From assembly GCA_024506175.1 (NCBI GenBank), contig JAMBEQ010000103.1, positions 1 to 36,076 on the forward strand: DNA of 36,076 bases, read 5' to 3'. The notes below the pieces were generated by a model that saw only the letters and a program-made list of their open reading frames with translations, was not told the DNA's origin and ran no database searches. Shown here piece after piece: positions 16,431 to 26,172 of this stretch (its first letter is position 1; the number at the start of each line of letters is the position of its first letter). The DNA comes from Methylocystis sp. Its GTDB lineage: Bacteria; Pseudomonadota; Alphaproteobacteria; Rhizobiales; Beijerinckiaceae. Position numbers and translations under genes: made by a program.

Positions 16431-17066
16431 TTACTCGGCGTCAGGTTGCGCGGAAGGGTGCGCAGCCTGAAAGGCGGGATGCGCGTCGCAGACCGCTCCC
16501 ACGGCGCGCACTCTCGGAAAAGCTTCGAGCGAGATCGAGAAGCGCGCCGCGTAGAAAAGCTGCGGCGCCAGGCAGACGTCGGCGATCGTCGGTCGAGCGC
16601 CGAAACAGAAGGGCGCGGGCGCGATCAATTGCTCGACCGCGCGGAGGCCTTCTTGAACCCAATGCATGCGCCAGCGGGTGATGGCGTCCTCGCTCTCGCC
16701 GAGCTCGTCTTTCAGATATGAGAGAACCCGCAAATTGCCGAGCGGATGGATGTCGCAAGCAATGGCGAGAGCGACGGCGCGCGCCTTTGCGGCAAGCACG
16801 GCCTCTGCGGGCACAAGCCTAGGCTCCGGCTGCAAGGCGTCCAAATATTCGATGATGGCGAGCGACTGCGTAAGCGTCTCCCCGTTGTCGAGCTCCAGCG
16901 TCGGAACCAGGCCTTGGGGATTTTTCAGACGGTATCCGTCCGTGTTCTGCTCGCCGCCGGCTTTCAGTAGATGAATGAAGCGGCGCTCCGCCGAAAGCCC
17001 CTTCAAGGCCAGGGCGATGCGCACGCGGAAGGCCGCAGACGAACGAAAATAGTCATAAAGCAGCAT
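16431..17066 (-). CDS. maiA: Maleylacetoacetate isomerase (zeta-class glutathione transferase)
   Basis: The 211-residue protein begins LLYDYFRSSAAFRVRIAL, the glutathione-binding serine region of zeta-class GSTs, and continues with NPQGLVPTLELDNGETLTQSLAIIEYLD. DIHPLGNLRVLSYL and FCFGARPTIADVCLAPQ complete the family pattern. It isomerises maleylacetoacetate to fumarylacetoacetate with glutathione. The ATG at 17066 has GGAG upstream and matches the family start. An in-frame ATG at 17132, with AAGGGTGA upstream, would add 22 residues and cannot be excluded. It is divergent from the tyrosine operon starting at 17178 and lies 84 bases upstream of the leucine operon, so it may be co-transcribed with that operon. 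Confidence 0.9.
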   Translation of the reverse strand: MLLYDYFRSSAAFRVRIALALKGLSAERRFIHLLKAGGEQNTDGYRLKNPQGLVPTLELDNGETLTQSLAIIEYLDALQPEPRLVPAEAVLAAKARAVALAIACDIHPLGNLRVLSYLKDELGESEDAITRWRMHWVQEGLRAVEQLIAPAPFCFGARPTIADVCLAPQLFYAARFSISLEAFPRVRAVGAVCDAHPAFQAAHPSAQPDAE

Positions 17067-17177
17067 CCCAGGCTCCTGCAAAAACGTCACGACAGGCTCG
17101 AGATAGGGCTTCAAGCGGGCCTGTGCCGCCATATTTCACCCTTGTTCGTCTCGCCTCTCGAAGATGAAAGCTCAACG

Positions 17178-18290
17178 ATGGACCCGCAAGCGCGACACGA
17201 CGAGAGCGACGCTCTCTCCATCGACAATCCGATGGGAACGGATGGGTTCGAATTCGTCGAATATGCGCATCCCGACCCCGCGGCGCTCGCCACGTTATTC
17301 GAGACGATGGGTTTTGCCGCAGTTGCGCGGCATCGTTCCAAGGACGTGACGCTCTTTCGGCAGGGCGACATCAATTACGTCCTGAACGCCGAGCCGGATA
17401 GTTTCGCCGCGCGCTTCGCGCGAGACCATGGCCCCTCCGTTTGCGCGATGGGCTTTCGCGTGCAGGACGCCGGCCATGCGTTGCGGCGGGCCGCCTCCTT
17501 CAACGCCAAGGTCATCCCTACCCATCCCGGGCCCATGGAGTTGCACATTCCGGCAATCGAAGGCGTCGGCGGCAGCCTCATTTATCTTGTCGATCGCTAC
17601 GGCGACCGCGGGTCGATCTGGGACGTGGACTTCCGCTGGACGGGGTTTGCCGAGCCGAGGCCACAGGGAGTTGGCCTTCTGGAGATCGACCATCTGACGC
17701 ATAACGTCCGGCGCGGGCGAATGAACGAGCTGGCGGACTGGTATGAGCGCATTTTTAATTTTCACCAGATCCGTTACTTCGACATAGAGGGGCGCTTTAC
17801 CGGCCTCCATTCGCGGGCGATGACGAGTCCTTGCGGCAAGATCCGCATCCCCATCAACGAGAGCGCGGATGAGACGAGCCAGATCGAAGAATTCATCCAC
17901 GCTTATAAGGGCGAAGGCATCCAGCACATCGCCTGCTTGTGTGGGGACATTTACGATACGGTAGAGAGGCTGAGCGCGCGCGGGCTGGACTTCATGCCGA
18001 CGCCGCCGGCCACCTATTATGAAGACATAGATAAACGGCTTCCTGGCCATGGCGAGCCGGTGGAACGGTTGCAGGAGCTCGGAATTCTTATCGACGGAGT
18101 CGGCGCCGTCGAGGGGCGCGCGCCGCAGGTGCTTCTTCAGATTTTCTCCAAGACCGTGATCGGCCCGATCTTCTTCGAGTTCATCCAACGAAAGGGCGAT
18201 GAAGGCTTCGGCGAAGGGAATTTTCGCGCGCTCTTCGAGTCGATCGAAGAAGACCAGCTTCGGCGCGGCGCGCTGAAGCCGAGGGAGTAA
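17178..18290 (+). CDS. hpd: 4-hydroxyphenylpyruvate dioxygenase
   Basis: The 370-residue product has the two vicinal-oxygen-chelate halves of HPPD. Iron ligands are visible in the C-terminal half: H172 in IDHLTHNV, H250 in GIQHIACLC and E334 in [10 protein letters not shown]. Further landmarks are [38 protein letters not shown] and the closing [15 protein letters not shown]. It converts 4-hydroxyphenylpyruvate to homogentisate. The ATG at 17178 is chosen because relatives begin shortly before [14 protein letters not shown]. The frame is open further upstream, but that part runs antisense through maiA. It is the first gene of a five-gene plus-strand operon. No tyrosine aminotransferase is in the window, though the dehydrogenase at 5221 might also act on aromatic amino acids. 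Confidence 0.95.
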   Translation: MDPQARHDESDALSIDNPMGTDGFEFVEYAHPDPAALATLFETMGFAAVARHRSKDVTLFRQGDINYVLNAEPDSFAARFARDHGPSVCAMGFRVQDAGHALRRAASFNAKVIPTHPGPMELHIPAIEGVGGSLIYLVDRYGDRGSIWDVDFRWTGFAEPRPQGVGLLEIDHLTHNVRRGRMNELADWYERIFNFHQIRYFDIEGRFTGLHSRAMTSPCGKIRIPINESADETSQIEEFIHAYKGEGIQHIACLCGDIYDTVERLSARGLDFMPTPPATYYEDIDKRLPGHGEPVERLQELGILIDGVGAVEGRAPQVLLQIFSKTVIGPIFFEFIQRKGDEGFGEGNFRALFESIEEDQLRRGALKPRE

Positions 18291-18294
18291 GGCG

Positions 18295-19593
18295 ATGGCG
18301 GGCTATCTGAGCGGCTTCGGCAATGAGTTCGAGTCTGAAGCCCTGCCAGGCGCCTTGCCAAAAGGGCAAAACTCGCCCCAGCGCTGTCCTTACGGGCTTT
18401 ACGCCGAGCAGCTTACCGGCTCGGCCTTCACCGCGCCGCAAGGCGCGAACCGGCGGTCATGGCTTTACCGCATTCGTCCGTCGGTCCTGCATGCGCGAAA
18501 CTTCCTTGCGACGGATCTGCCTCTCTGGGTGAGCGCGCCACATCGTACCGAAGGCGGACATGCATTCGGGCAGATGAGATGGGGCCCTATTGCTCTGCCC
18601 GACGTCCCCTTAACTTTCGTCGAGGGCGTGCGGTCCATGACGACCGCGGGCGACGCTGACGCGCGAACAGGAATGGCGGCGGGCGTCTATGTTTCCACGC
18701 GGTCGATGGTCGACGAATATTTCTATAACGCAGACGGCGAGCTTTTGATCGCGCCGCAACAGGGGGGTCTCGTTCTGGACGCCGAATTCGGCCGCATGGG
18801 TGTTGAGCCAGGCGAAATCGGCGTGGTCCCCCGTGGCGTTAAATTTCGTGTCGCGCTCCAAAACGGGCCTGCGCGCGGCTATCTGTGCGAAAACTACGGC
18901 GCCCCTTTCGCTTTGCCGAGCCGTGGCGTCATCGGCGCAAATTGCCTCGCCAACTCCCGCGACTTTCAGACGCCCGTCGCCTCATTCGAGGACTCGGAGC
19001 GCCCGTGCGTGCTGACGGTGAAGTGGGGAGGGCGCTTCTATGCCTGTGAGCTTAACCATTCGCCGCTCGACGTTGTCGCCTGGCATGGCAATTACGCGCC
19101 TTACAAATACGACCTCCGTCTGTTCTGCCCCGTCGGCGCCTTGCTCTTCGACCATCCGGATCCCTCGATTTTCTGCGTGCTGACGTCGCCATCCCTCCAA
19201 CCGGGCGTCGGCGACATCGATTTCGTCATTTTCCCCGAGCGCTGGCAAGTGGCCGAACATACGTTCCGCCCGCCATGGTTCCATTTGAATCTAATGAGCG
19301 AATTCATGGGTCTTATCTTCGGGGCTTATGATGCGAAACCGGAGGGGTTTTCCCCGGGCGGCGTTTCTTTGCACAACGCCATGCTGCCGCACGGCCCCGA
19401 CGCTGCGGCTTTTGCCGCCGCGACGAGCTCGACGGTCGAGCCCTCGAAGCTCGAGAACACGCTTGCCTTCATGTTCGAGACGCGCCTGCCGCAGCACCCT
19501 ACGGATTTCGCCCTGACGCTCGACACGCTGCAGGAAGATTATCCGGCTTGCTGGGATGGCCTTCCAAAGATGTTCGAGGGGGGGCGCCCATGA
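18295..19593 (+). CDS. hmgA: Homogentisate 1,2-dioxygenase
   Basis: The 432-residue protein starts [19 protein letters not shown] and continues [17 protein letters not shown]. It has [34 protein letters not shown] and the iron-binding region [18 protein letters not shown], followed by HGPDAAAF. It opens the homogentisate ring to give 4-maleylacetoacetate with Fe(II) and oxygen. It starts 4 bases after the hpd stop with GGGAG upstream. It ends in an ATGA overlap with the fumarylacetoacetase gene. Confidence 0.96.
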   Translation: MAGYLSGFGNEFESEALPGALPKGQNSPQRCPYGLYAEQLTGSAFTAPQGANRRSWLYRIRPSVLHARNFLATDLPLWVSAPHRTEGGHAFGQMRWGPIALPDVPLTFVEGVRSMTTAGDADARTGMAAGVYVSTRSMVDEYFYNADGELLIAPQQGGLVLDAEFGRMGVEPGEIGVVPRGVKFRVALQNGPARGYLCENYGAPFALPSRGVIGANCLANSRDFQTPVASFEDSERPCVLTVKWGGRFYACELNHSPLDVVAWHGNYAPYKYDLRLFCPVGALLFDHPDPSIFCVLTSPSLQPGVGDIDFVIFPERWQVAEHTFRPPWFHLNLMSEFMGLIFGAYDAKPEGFSPGGVSLHNAMLPHGPDAAAFAAATSSTVEPSKLENTLAFMFETRLPQHPTDFALTLDTLQEDYPACWDGLPKMFEGGRP

Positions 19594-20597
19594 AGCTGGC
19601 TTCGCTGAAAGATGGTCGCGACGGCAGGCTTGCTGTCGTGTCGCGCGATCTCACCCGCGCGGCCTTCGCCGAAGACATTGCGGCGACGCTGCAGGCGGCG
19701 CTCGATGATTGGGTTAGAGTTGAGCCTCTGCTCGCGGGGCTTTCAGAAAAGGTGGAGGCTGAGAAAACCAGCACGTTTCGTTTTCGAGAGCGTGATTGTG
19801 CGTCGCCTTTGCCGCGCGCCTACCAATGGGCTGATGGGTCGGCTTATCTCAATCACGTGGAGCTCGCCCGCAAGGCGCGAGGCGCTGATATGCCCCAACG
19901 CTTTTGGGCCGAGCCGCTGATGTATCAGGGAGGCTCCGACGCTTTCCTGGGACCGCGCGATCCGATCCCTCTCCTCGATGAAGGATACGGTCTGGATCTC
20001 GAGGCGGAAATCGCCGTCGTCACGGACGATGTGCCGATGGGCGTAGCGCCCGCCGCCGCGCGCGAGCGCATCCGGCTCGTCATGCTCGTCAACGACGTCA
20101 CGCTGCGCGGTCTGGTTCAGGATGAAATCGCCAAGGGCTTCGGCTTTTTTCAATCCAAGCCCAGCTCCGCCTTCTCTCCGGTCGCCGTGACCCCGGATGA
20201 ACTTGGCGCGGCCTGGGATGGCGGAAGGCTTTCGCTGCCGCTGCTCTCGTCGGTCGACGGCGCGCCGCTCGGGCGGCCCAACGCCGGCGTCGATATGGCG
20301 TTCGATTTCGGCCAGCTGATCGCGCATGCGGCTCGGACACGCCCTTTGTCTGCTGGAAGCATTATTGGTTCGGGCACTGTTTCCAACCGCGGCGCCGATG
20401 GCGGGCCCGGACTTCCGATTGCAAAGGGCGGCCTCGGCTATTCGTGCCTCGTCGAGCAACGCGCCGTGGAGGCGCTCACGGACGGGGGCCCGCGCACGCC
20501 ATTCCTCAAAGCCGGCAAGGTTGTGCGGATCGAGGTGTTGGACCAACAACGCCACTCGATCTTCGGCGCCATCGAGCAGCTTGTGGAGGCAAGATAA
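19590..20597 (+). CDS. Fumarylacetoacetate hydrolase
   Basis: The 335-residue protein starts [21 protein letters not shown], as short bacterial fumarylacetoacetases do. It contains [18 protein letters not shown], the metal-ligand pair region [35 protein letters not shown] and GSGTVSNRG. It splits fumarylacetoacetate into fumarate and acetoacetate, closing the tyrosine pathway. The start is fixed by the ATGA overlap with hmgA (19590-19593). An open frame reaching back to 19548 is only an extension into hmgA. Confidence 0.93.
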   Translation: MKLASLKDGRDGRLAVVSRDLTRAAFAEDIAATLQAALDDWVRVEPLLAGLSEKVEAEKTSTFRFRERDCASPLPRAYQWADGSAYLNHVELARKARGADMPQRFWAEPLMYQGGSDAFLGPRDPIPLLDEGYGLDLEAEIAVVTDDVPMGVAPAAARERIRLVMLVNDVTLRGLVQDEIAKGFGFFQSKPSSAFSPVAVTPDELGAAWDGGRLSLPLLSSVDGAPLGRPNAGVDMAFDFGQLIAHAARTRPLSAGSIIGSGTVSNRGADGGPGLPIAKGGLGYSCLVEQRAVEALTDGGPRTPFLKAGKVVRIEVLDQQRHSIFGAIEQLVEAR

Positions 20598-20619
20598 TGA
20601 GCGTTTTGGGGGATTTGTG

Positions 20620-22116
20620 ATGCAGGATTTGGCGCATTTTATCGGCGGCCGCCGCGTTCCCGGACGCTCGGGCCGCTTCGTCGATGTCTATGAGCCGATG
20701 ACGGGCGCCGTTAGAGCGCGCGCGCCGCTTGCTTCGAGCGACGAGGTTCGGGAGGCCGTCGCCAATGCAGTTGCCGCGCAGCCCGAATGGGCCGCGGTAA
20801 ATCCCCAGCGCCGCGCGCGCGTCATGATGCGTTTTGTCGAGATCGTCACGCGGGAAATTGAGGCGCTCGCCAAGCTGCTCGCCTGCGAGCATGGCAAGAC
20901 GATCGCCGATGCGCGCGGCGATATACAACGCGGCCTCGAAGTCGTGGAATTCTGCATCGGCGCGCCGCAGCTCCTCAAGGGCGGCTACACGAATTCGGCC
21001 AGCGCCGGGATCGACATATGGTCCATGCGGCAGCCGCTCGGCGTGGCGGCGGGGATCACGCCTTTCAATTTTCCGGCGATGATCCCGATGTGGATGTTCG
21101 CGCCGGCGATCGCCTGTGGCGACGCCTTCATCCTCAAGCCGTCCGAGCGCGATCCAAGCGTGCCGCTGCGTCTCGCAGAGCTCATGATTGAAGCTGGCTT
21201 GCCGCCGGGCGTGCTCAATGTGGTCATCGGCGACAAGGAGGCGGTCGACGCACTTTTGGATGACGCCGGCGTCGAGGCCATTGCCTTCGTCGGCTCGACC
21301 GGCATCGCCGAATATGTCTATACGCGCGCAACGGCCAACGGCAAAAGAGCGCAATGCTTCGGCGCGGGGAAGAACCATATGGTGATCATGCCCGACGCCG
21401 ACATGGATCAGGCCGTCGACGCGCTTGTCGGCGCGGGCTATGGCTCGGCAGGCGAACGCTGCATGGCGATCTCTGTCGCCGTGCCAGTCGGCCAATCGAC
21501 AGCGCAGGAATTGCTGCAGCGGCTTGGGCCGCGCGTCGAGAACTTGAAGGTCGGCCTCTCGACGGATGACACAGCGGATTTCGGGCCGCTGATCTCGAAG
21601 CAGCATCTCGATCGTGTGCGAAACTACGTTGCGCTCGGCGTATCGGAAGGCGCTAAGCTTCTCGTCGATGGCCGAGACTTCAAGATGCAGGGCTACGAGC
21701 AAGGCTTCTTCATCGGTCCCTCTCTTTTCGACGAGGTCGAGCCGCAGATGCGGATTTACCGGGAAGAGATTTTCGGCCCGGTCGTCTCGGTCGTGCGAGC
21801 CGATAACTACAAAGACGCGCTCGCGCTCGTCGATGCCCACGAATATGGCAACGGCGCCGCTATTTTTACCCGGGCGGGCGATGCAGCGCGCGATTTCGCG
21901 TCGCGCGTCAAGGCGGGAATGGTCGGCGTCAATGTGCCGACGCCGACGCCACTCGCCTATTACACATTCGGCGGCTGGAAACGCTCGGTCTTCGGCGATC
22001 TCAATCAGCACGGCGAAGACGCCTTCCGTTTCTTTACCCGAACGAAAACAGTCACCTCGCGCTGGCCGAGCAATGTGAGGGAGGGGGCCAATTTCGCGTT
22101 TCCCACCATGTCCTGA
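20620..22116 (+). CDS. mmsA: CoA-acylating methylmalonate-semialdehyde dehydrogenase
   Basis: The 498-residue aldehyde dehydrogenase has GITPFNFPAMIPMWMFAPAI (typical of MmsA), ILKPSERDPSVPLRLAELM, AFVGSTGIAEYVY, GAGKNHMVIMPDAD and the catalytic cysteine C281 in GSAGERCMAIS. The tail GWKRSVFGDLNQHGEDAFRFFT also fits. It oxidises methylmalonate semialdehyde to propionyl-CoA (or malonate semialdehyde to acetyl-CoA) with NAD+ and CoA. The ATG at 20620 has GGGGGA upstream, 22 bases after the fumarylacetoacetase stop. The frame is open further upstream inside that gene. Its presence in a tyrosine operon completes the valine route whose early steps lie on the other strand. Confidence 0.95.
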   Translation: MQDLAHFIGGRRVPGRSGRFVDVYEPMTGAVRARAPLASSDEVREAVANAVAAQPEWAAVNPQRRARVMMRFVEIVTREIEALAKLLACEHGKTIADARGDIQRGLEVVEFCIGAPQLLKGGYTNSASAGIDIWSMRQPLGVAAGITPFNFPAMIPMWMFAPAIACGDAFILKPSERDPSVPLRLAELMIEAGLPPGVLNVVIGDKEAVDALLDDAGVEAIAFVGSTGIAEYVYTRATANGKRAQCFGAGKNHMVIMPDADMDQAVDALVGAGYGSAGERCMAISVAVPVGQSTAQELLQRLGPRVENLKVGLSTDDTADFGPLISKQHLDRVRNYVALGVSEGAKLLVDGRDFKMQGYEQGFFIGPSLFDEVEPQMRIYREEIFGPVVSVVRADNYKDALALVDAHEYGNGAAIFTRAGDAARDFASRVKAGMVGVNVPTPTPLAYYTFGGWKRSVFGDLNQHGEDAFRFFTRTKTVTSRWPSNVREGANFAFPTMS

Positions 22117-22132
22117 GGAAGGGAGAACCAAG

Positions 22133-23017
22133 TTGTCTCGCGTCGCTTTCATCGGGTTGGGCGCAATGGGCGCGCCGATGGCCGTCAACCTAGCGGCCGC
22201 GGGCTATCAGATCGCCGGCTTCGACGCCTCGGCCTCCGCGCGTGAAAACGTCGCGGGGCAGGGGATGAAGGTTTGCCCAACGGCGGAGCACGCGACGGAA
22301 GGCGCCGATGTCGTCGTGACGATGCTGCAAACCGGCGCGCAAGTTCTTTCCGTTTGGGAGGCGCTCCTTCCGCGCGCCGTCGCCGCGCTTTTCATCGACT
22401 GCTCCACGATCGATATGGCGAGCGCCCGGCGCGCTCATGGTCTGGCGCAAGAGTCGGGAGCGCTTTCGGTTGATGCGCCGGTGTCCGGCGGGGTCGTCGG
22501 GGCGAAGGCTGCGAAGCTCACTTTCATGTGCGGGGCTGAGCCGAAGGCTTTCGAGAGAGCGCAGCCAATCCTAAAAGCAATGGGCGCGCGCATCATTCAT
22601 TGCGGCGGCCCAGGTCTCGGACAGGCGGCGAAAATCTGCAACAATCTCATGCTCGGTGCCGCCATGGCCGCGACCGCCGAGGCCTTTACGCTCGCGGAGA
22701 CGTTGGGCCTTTCCAACCAGGCGCTTTTCGACGTCGCTTCCGTCTCCTCCGGACAATCCTGGTCGCTGACGAGTTATTGCCCAGTTCCCGGATTGGTCGC
22801 GGATTCCCCGGCAAACAACGATTATCGGGCGGGATTCCAGACCAAGCTCATGCTCAAGGATTTGAGGCTCGCCGAAACGGCGGCGGCGGACTCGGGGCTC
22901 GCAACGCCGATAGCGTCAGCGGCGGCTCGGCTCTACTCCGACTATGCAATCCAAGGTGGAGAAGAAAAGGATTTCTCCGGCGTCATCCAGGCGATGCGGC
23001 GACGCAAGGGCAGCTGA
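22133..23017 (+). CDS. mmsB: 3-hydroxyisobutyrate dehydrogenase
   Basis: The 294-residue enzyme starts with TTG at 22133 behind GGAAGGGAG. It begins with the NAD-binding VAFIGLGAMGAPMAVNLAAAG. Then come FIDCSTIDMASAR, DAPVSGGVVGAKAAKLTFMCG (substrate-binding loop) and GLGQAAKICNNLMLG, with the catalytic lysine in KICNN. The C-terminal GFQTKLMLKDLRLAE fits too. It oxidises 3-hydroxyisobutyrate, the product of the hydrolase at 7595-8650, to methylmalonate semialdehyde for mmsA. It is the last gene of the plus-strand operon, and only two bases separate its stop from the end of the convergent atpG gene. Confidence 0.94.
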   Translation: MSRVAFIGLGAMGAPMAVNLAAAGYQIAGFDASASARENVAGQGMKVCPTAEHATEGADVVVTMLQTGAQVLSVWEALLPRAVAALFIDCSTIDMASARRAHGLAQESGALSVDAPVSGGVVGAKAAKLTFMCGAEPKAFERAQPILKAMGARIIHCGGPGLGQAAKICNNLMLGAAMAATAEAFTLAETLGLSNQALFDVASVSSGQSWSLTSYCPVPGLVADSPANNDYRAGFQTKLMLKDLRLAETAAADSGLATPIASAAARLYSDYAIQGGEEKDFSGVIQAMRRRKGS

Positions 23018-23019
23018 TT

Positions 23020-23871
23020 TTATCTCGTCGGCGTCAATGCGCCGCCAGGGCGCGAGAGCTCGAGCAATTCCTCGGTGATCTGTTCCTGACGCAGCCGGCG
23101 GTGGCGGGCCGTCAGCTCATCGAGAGTCTTGCGCACATTGCTTCGGGCCGCAGTCATAGCCTGCATGCGGGCGAGATTCTCGGAAGCGACAGAGAGCAGC
23201 GCCGCTTCGCAGAGTTCGGCAAAGACATATTCTTCCGTGAGAGTCGACAAGAGCAGCGGCGGCGCGAGATTGACGAGCGGCGGCGCGCGATCGCTCACTC
23301 GCGGAAATCGCGCGAGATCGAGCGGCACGATCGGCTTCGATATGACTCCGATTTCGGAAGGCGAGGCAGGAGCCATATGGACGAGCTCCACCTGAATCCT
23401 CTCGCCGGAAGAGACTTGGTCGTAGAGCGCATCGGCGATGCGTTCCGCGACGGCCGGCGCGTCGACGGCATGCGCCGCCATCGGCGTCGACCAGGCGACA
23501 GTCAGACCGCGTTCGGTCGCGCTTGTCTTTCCCTTCTGCCCGACCACATAGAGCGATGCTTGCGGCGACGAGAGCGCGGCGGCGCGCAGCACACGATCGT
23601 CGAAGCCGCCGACAAATCCCTGCTCCGAGCAAAAAGCCAGAACAATTCGCTTCGAGGCGGAGGGCGGCGCCGTCGGCTCGCTGGGCGCGAGAGACAACGC
23701 GATTTGAATCGCTTCGCCAACCGCGCTTGCATAGGATCGCACGCCGTCGAGACTTTTCTGCGCGTCATGACTGCGGGCCGCCGCAAGGCCGCGCATGGCG
23801 GTAAAGACTGTTTCGAGCTGGCGCGTGGCGGCGATGCGCTTGCGAATGTCGGAGAGATGTTCGCTGCTCAC
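23020..23871 (-). CDS. atpG: N-type ATPase gamma subunit
   Basis: The 283-residue protein has the gamma pattern. The N-terminal helix is [30 protein letters not shown]. The centre resembles [16 protein letters not shown] (housekeeping gamma: SDRGLCGGFN). The C-terminal helix contains [30 protein letters not shown]. It is the central rotor stalk between the alpha3beta3 head and the c-ring. It starts with GTG, and the GTGA overlaps the alpha stop (23871-23868). It is the last gene of the operon, as in the known order atpDCQRBEFAG. The sequence diverges strongly from housekeeping gamma subunits, as expected for this lineage. Confidence 0.9.
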   Translation of the reverse strand: MSSEHLSDIRKRIAATRQLETVFTAMRGLAAARSHDAQKSLDGVRSYASAVGEAIQIALSLAPSEPTAPPSASKRIVLAFCSEQGFVGGFDDRVLRAAALSSPQASLYVVGQKGKTSATERGLTVAWSTPMAAHAVDAPAVAERIADALYDQVSSGERIQVELVHMAPASPSEIGVISKPIVPLDLARFPRVSDRAPPLVNLAPPLLLSTLTEEYVFAELCEAALLSVASENLARMQAMTAARSNVRKTLDELTARHRRLRQEQITEELLELSRPGGALTPTR

Positions 23872-25439
23872 GCGGGCGCCTCGGAGCCTGCTTCGCCGAT
23901 CTCCGCCGCGAGAGCTCTCGTCACGTCTATCAAATTGCCGCGGCTTGTTTCGTCCAGCGCCGCCCTCGACTGACAGGCGGCGACCGCCATCGGCGCGTCT
24001 CTGTCAAGACGATCGGGGAGGCGCTCGCGCAACAATCCGATCGCCTCGGTCGCCAAACCATCCAGAACCCCGGCTTCGAGCGCCAGAAGAAGCGCGACCT
24101 GGTCGACCTGCCGCAGCAGCGCAAATGTTGGTTGCGTCAACAAAGCGCGTATTTTCTGACCACGCGTGATTTGGCCATGAACATGGGTTGTCGAAACCCC
24201 GCCGAAACGGCTGAAAAGCTCCAGTTCGAGAAACTGGGAATATTGCAGTCGCAATCGCGCGGAAGCCTGTTTGAGCGCCGGGGGCTGCGCCTTGCCGCCC
24301 ACGCGGCTGACGCTGAGCCCGACATCCACGGCCGGCCGCTGGTTGGCCGCGAAGAGGCGCGAGTCGAAAACGATCTGCCCGTCGGTGATCGAAATAAGGT
24401 TCGTCGGGATATAGGCCGAGAGATTGCCCGCCTCCGTCTCGGCAATGGGCAAGGCGGTCAATGAGCCGCCTCCCTTCGACTGGGAAAGCTTCGCCGCGCG
24501 TTCGAGCAACCTTGCATGCAGATAGAAGACGTCGCCGGGATAGGCTTCGCGTCCCGGCGGCTCGCGCGTGAGCAGCGCAAGCTCTCGATGGGTGGCCGCA
24601 TGTTTGGTCAGATCGTCTACAACGACAAGCGCATGGCCGCCACGATCGCGAAAATACTCCGCCATGGTGAAGCTCGCGAACGGCGCGATCCATTGCAGCC
24701 CCGGCGCGCTGGAGGCGGCCGCCACGACGAATATCGTCCGCTCGGGCGCGCCGCGCGTGCGCACCGCCTCGATCGCGCGCTCGACGGCCGACGCTCTTTG
24801 TCCGATCGCGACATAGATGCAGATCACATCGGACTGCTTTTGATTGAGGATCGCGTCTATGGCGACGGAGGTTTTTCCCGTCGCGCGATCTCCGAGGATA
24901 AGCTCGCGTTGCCCTCGGCCGATCGAGAACATCGAATCGACGACCAGCAGGCCCGTCTCGAGCGGCTCCGTCACCAGATCACGGTCAAATATGCCCGGCG
25001 CGTCCCGCTCCACGGGGTGAAAGCTTTCGGCGTCGACTGGACCCGCATCGTCGAGCGGCCGCCCGAGCGGATCGATGACGCGGCCGAGCAGGCCCGGCCC
25101 AACCGGCGCGCTTGCCGTTTCGCCGAGGCCCGCCACCTTGTCGCCGGCTTCGATGTTCTCCGCGTCGTCCAGCAGCACCACGCCGATCCGGTCGACATCG
25201 AGGGTCGTCGCAAATCCGAGGCTGCCGTTTTCGAAACGGAGCAGCTCGTTGAGCCGGGTCTGCGGCAGACCGGAAACCAGGGCGACCCCGTCGGCAAAAC
25301 TTTCCACGCGACCAATCTGCGCAACGGCGGGCCCGAGCTGAACCTGTGAGACACGCTTTCGCCGCTCGTCCAGCCAAGCCCCCCAGGGATCGACCCCGTT
25401 GGACGCTGGCGACGGAGGGCCCGGCCTATTCTGCGTCAT
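23868..25439 (-). CDS. atpA: N-type ATPase alpha subunit
   Basis: The 523-residue protein has the P-loop GDRATGKT at 183-190, where housekeeping alpha has [35 protein letters not shown] and [18 protein letters not shown] complete the alpha signature. It is the non-catalytic nucleotide-binding head subunit. The N-terminus ([17 protein letters not shown]) differs from the helix that in ordinary alpha subunits docks delta, which is relevant because no delta gene exists here. The ATG at 25439 overlaps the end of the b gene by 14 bases. A longer frame to 25502 is antisense-like and unnecessary. Confidence 0.93.
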   Translation of the reverse strand: MTQNRPGPPSPASNGVDPWGAWLDERRKRVSQVQLGPAVAQIGRVESFADGVALVSGLPQTRLNELLRFENGSLGFATTLDVDRIGVVLLDDAENIEAGDKVAGLGETASAPVGPGLLGRVIDPLGRPLDDAGPVDAESFHPVERDAPGIFDRDLVTEPLETGLLVVDSMFSIGRGQRELILGDRATGKTSVAIDAILNQKQSDVICIYVAIGQRASAVERAIEAVRTRGAPERTIFVVAAASSAPGLQWIAPFASFTMAEYFRDRGGHALVVVDDLTKHAATHRELALLTREPPGREAYPGDVFYLHARLLERAAKLSQSKGGGSLTALPIAETEAGNLSAYIPTNLISITDGQIVFDSRLFAANQRPAVDVGLSVSRVGGKAQPPALKQASARLRLQYSQFLELELFSRFGGVSTTHVHGQITRGQKIRALLTQPTFALLRQVDQVALLLALEAGVLDGLATEAIGLLRERLPDRLDRDAPMAVAACQSRAALDETSRGNLIDVTRALAAEIGEAGSEAPA

Positions 25440-26166
25440 GACCGTCGAGCGCCGCCGCCATTCTTGCGAGATCGGCGCGCAAGCTGTTGTGGACGGTGGC
25501 ATGCCGGTTCTCGAGCTCGAGCCCGGCGATGACCGACGGGTCTATCTCGACCGAGAAGGCGACCGGTCGCCCGAAGCCGATTTCGAGCGCATGGCGGCAA
25601 TCGGCCTCCTCCTGGGCCGTCAGCGGTCTCGGCGCCTTGAGGCGCGCATCGCCATCCTGCTCGAAATCCGCCTTCGCTTCGGGCGGAAGGGCGGCGGCCG
25701 CCGCGGCCAGGCCGGCGATAAATCCGGAAACGAGGCTCGATTGCGGGAAGCGGTCGACCAACCGTTTTGTCATGCCGACGGCAAGGGCGCTCGCATGTTT
25801 CATCTGTGCTTCAAGGCCGAGCGTCGCCTGGCGCGCGAGTTCCGCTCGCGCCTCTTCGCGCATTCGCTCGGCCTCGGCGCGCGCGGTGGCGAGCAGCGCC
25901 TCCCTTTGGGCCTCCGCTTCCTGCTTCGCCGCGTTCAGGGCGGCTGATCGGCGCTCGGCCATCTCGGCGAGGGTGGCTTGTTCGTTTTCGCGCGCCGCCT
26001 GAGCGTCGGATTTCGCCTGCTCGGCCTCATCGAGAAGACGACCCGCCGCCGCTTTGCGTTCGGCGATGACATTGGCGACGGGTTTGAACAGGAAATAGGC
26101 CAACAGCCAAATGAGCACCACCGCATTGATGGTTTGCAGTGAAAGCGTCCACCAATCGATGCGCAT
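25426..26166 (-). CDS. atpF: N-type ATPase b subunit with delta-like C-terminal domain
   Basis: The 246-residue protein is about 90 residues longer than ordinary b subunits. Residues 1-30 hold the membrane anchor ([23 protein letters not shown]). Residues 33-130 form a long Ala/Glu/Arg-rich coiled coil. Residues 178-240 read like the C-terminal domain of F-ATPase delta: [19 protein letters not shown], then [20 protein letters not shown] and [10 protein letters not shown]. In E. coli delta the matching stretch is IDKSVMAGVIIR...DGSVRGRLERL. The protein therefore appears to combine the peripheral stalk with the head-capping function, explaining the absence of a separate atpH gene. The ATG follows the c gene by 6 bases. 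Confidence 0.9.
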   Translation of the reverse strand: MRIDWWTLSLQTINAVVLIWLLAYFLFKPVANVIAERKAAAGRLLDEAEQAKSDAQAARENEQATLAEMAERRSAALNAAKQEAEAQREALLATARAEAERMREEARAELARQATLGLEAQMKHASALAVGMTKRLVDRFPQSSLVSGFIAGLAAAAAALPPEAKADFEQDGDARLKAPRPLTAQEEADCRHALEIGFGRPVAFSVEIDPSVIAGLELENRHATVHNSLRADLARMAAALDGHDAE

Positions 26167-26172
26167 GCGCGC

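Noticed and set aside
20506-22188. 560-codon minus-strand open frame
   Set aside because: Antisense to mmsA and parts of its neighbours. Its composition is Arg/Asp/His-rich and it has no family match.
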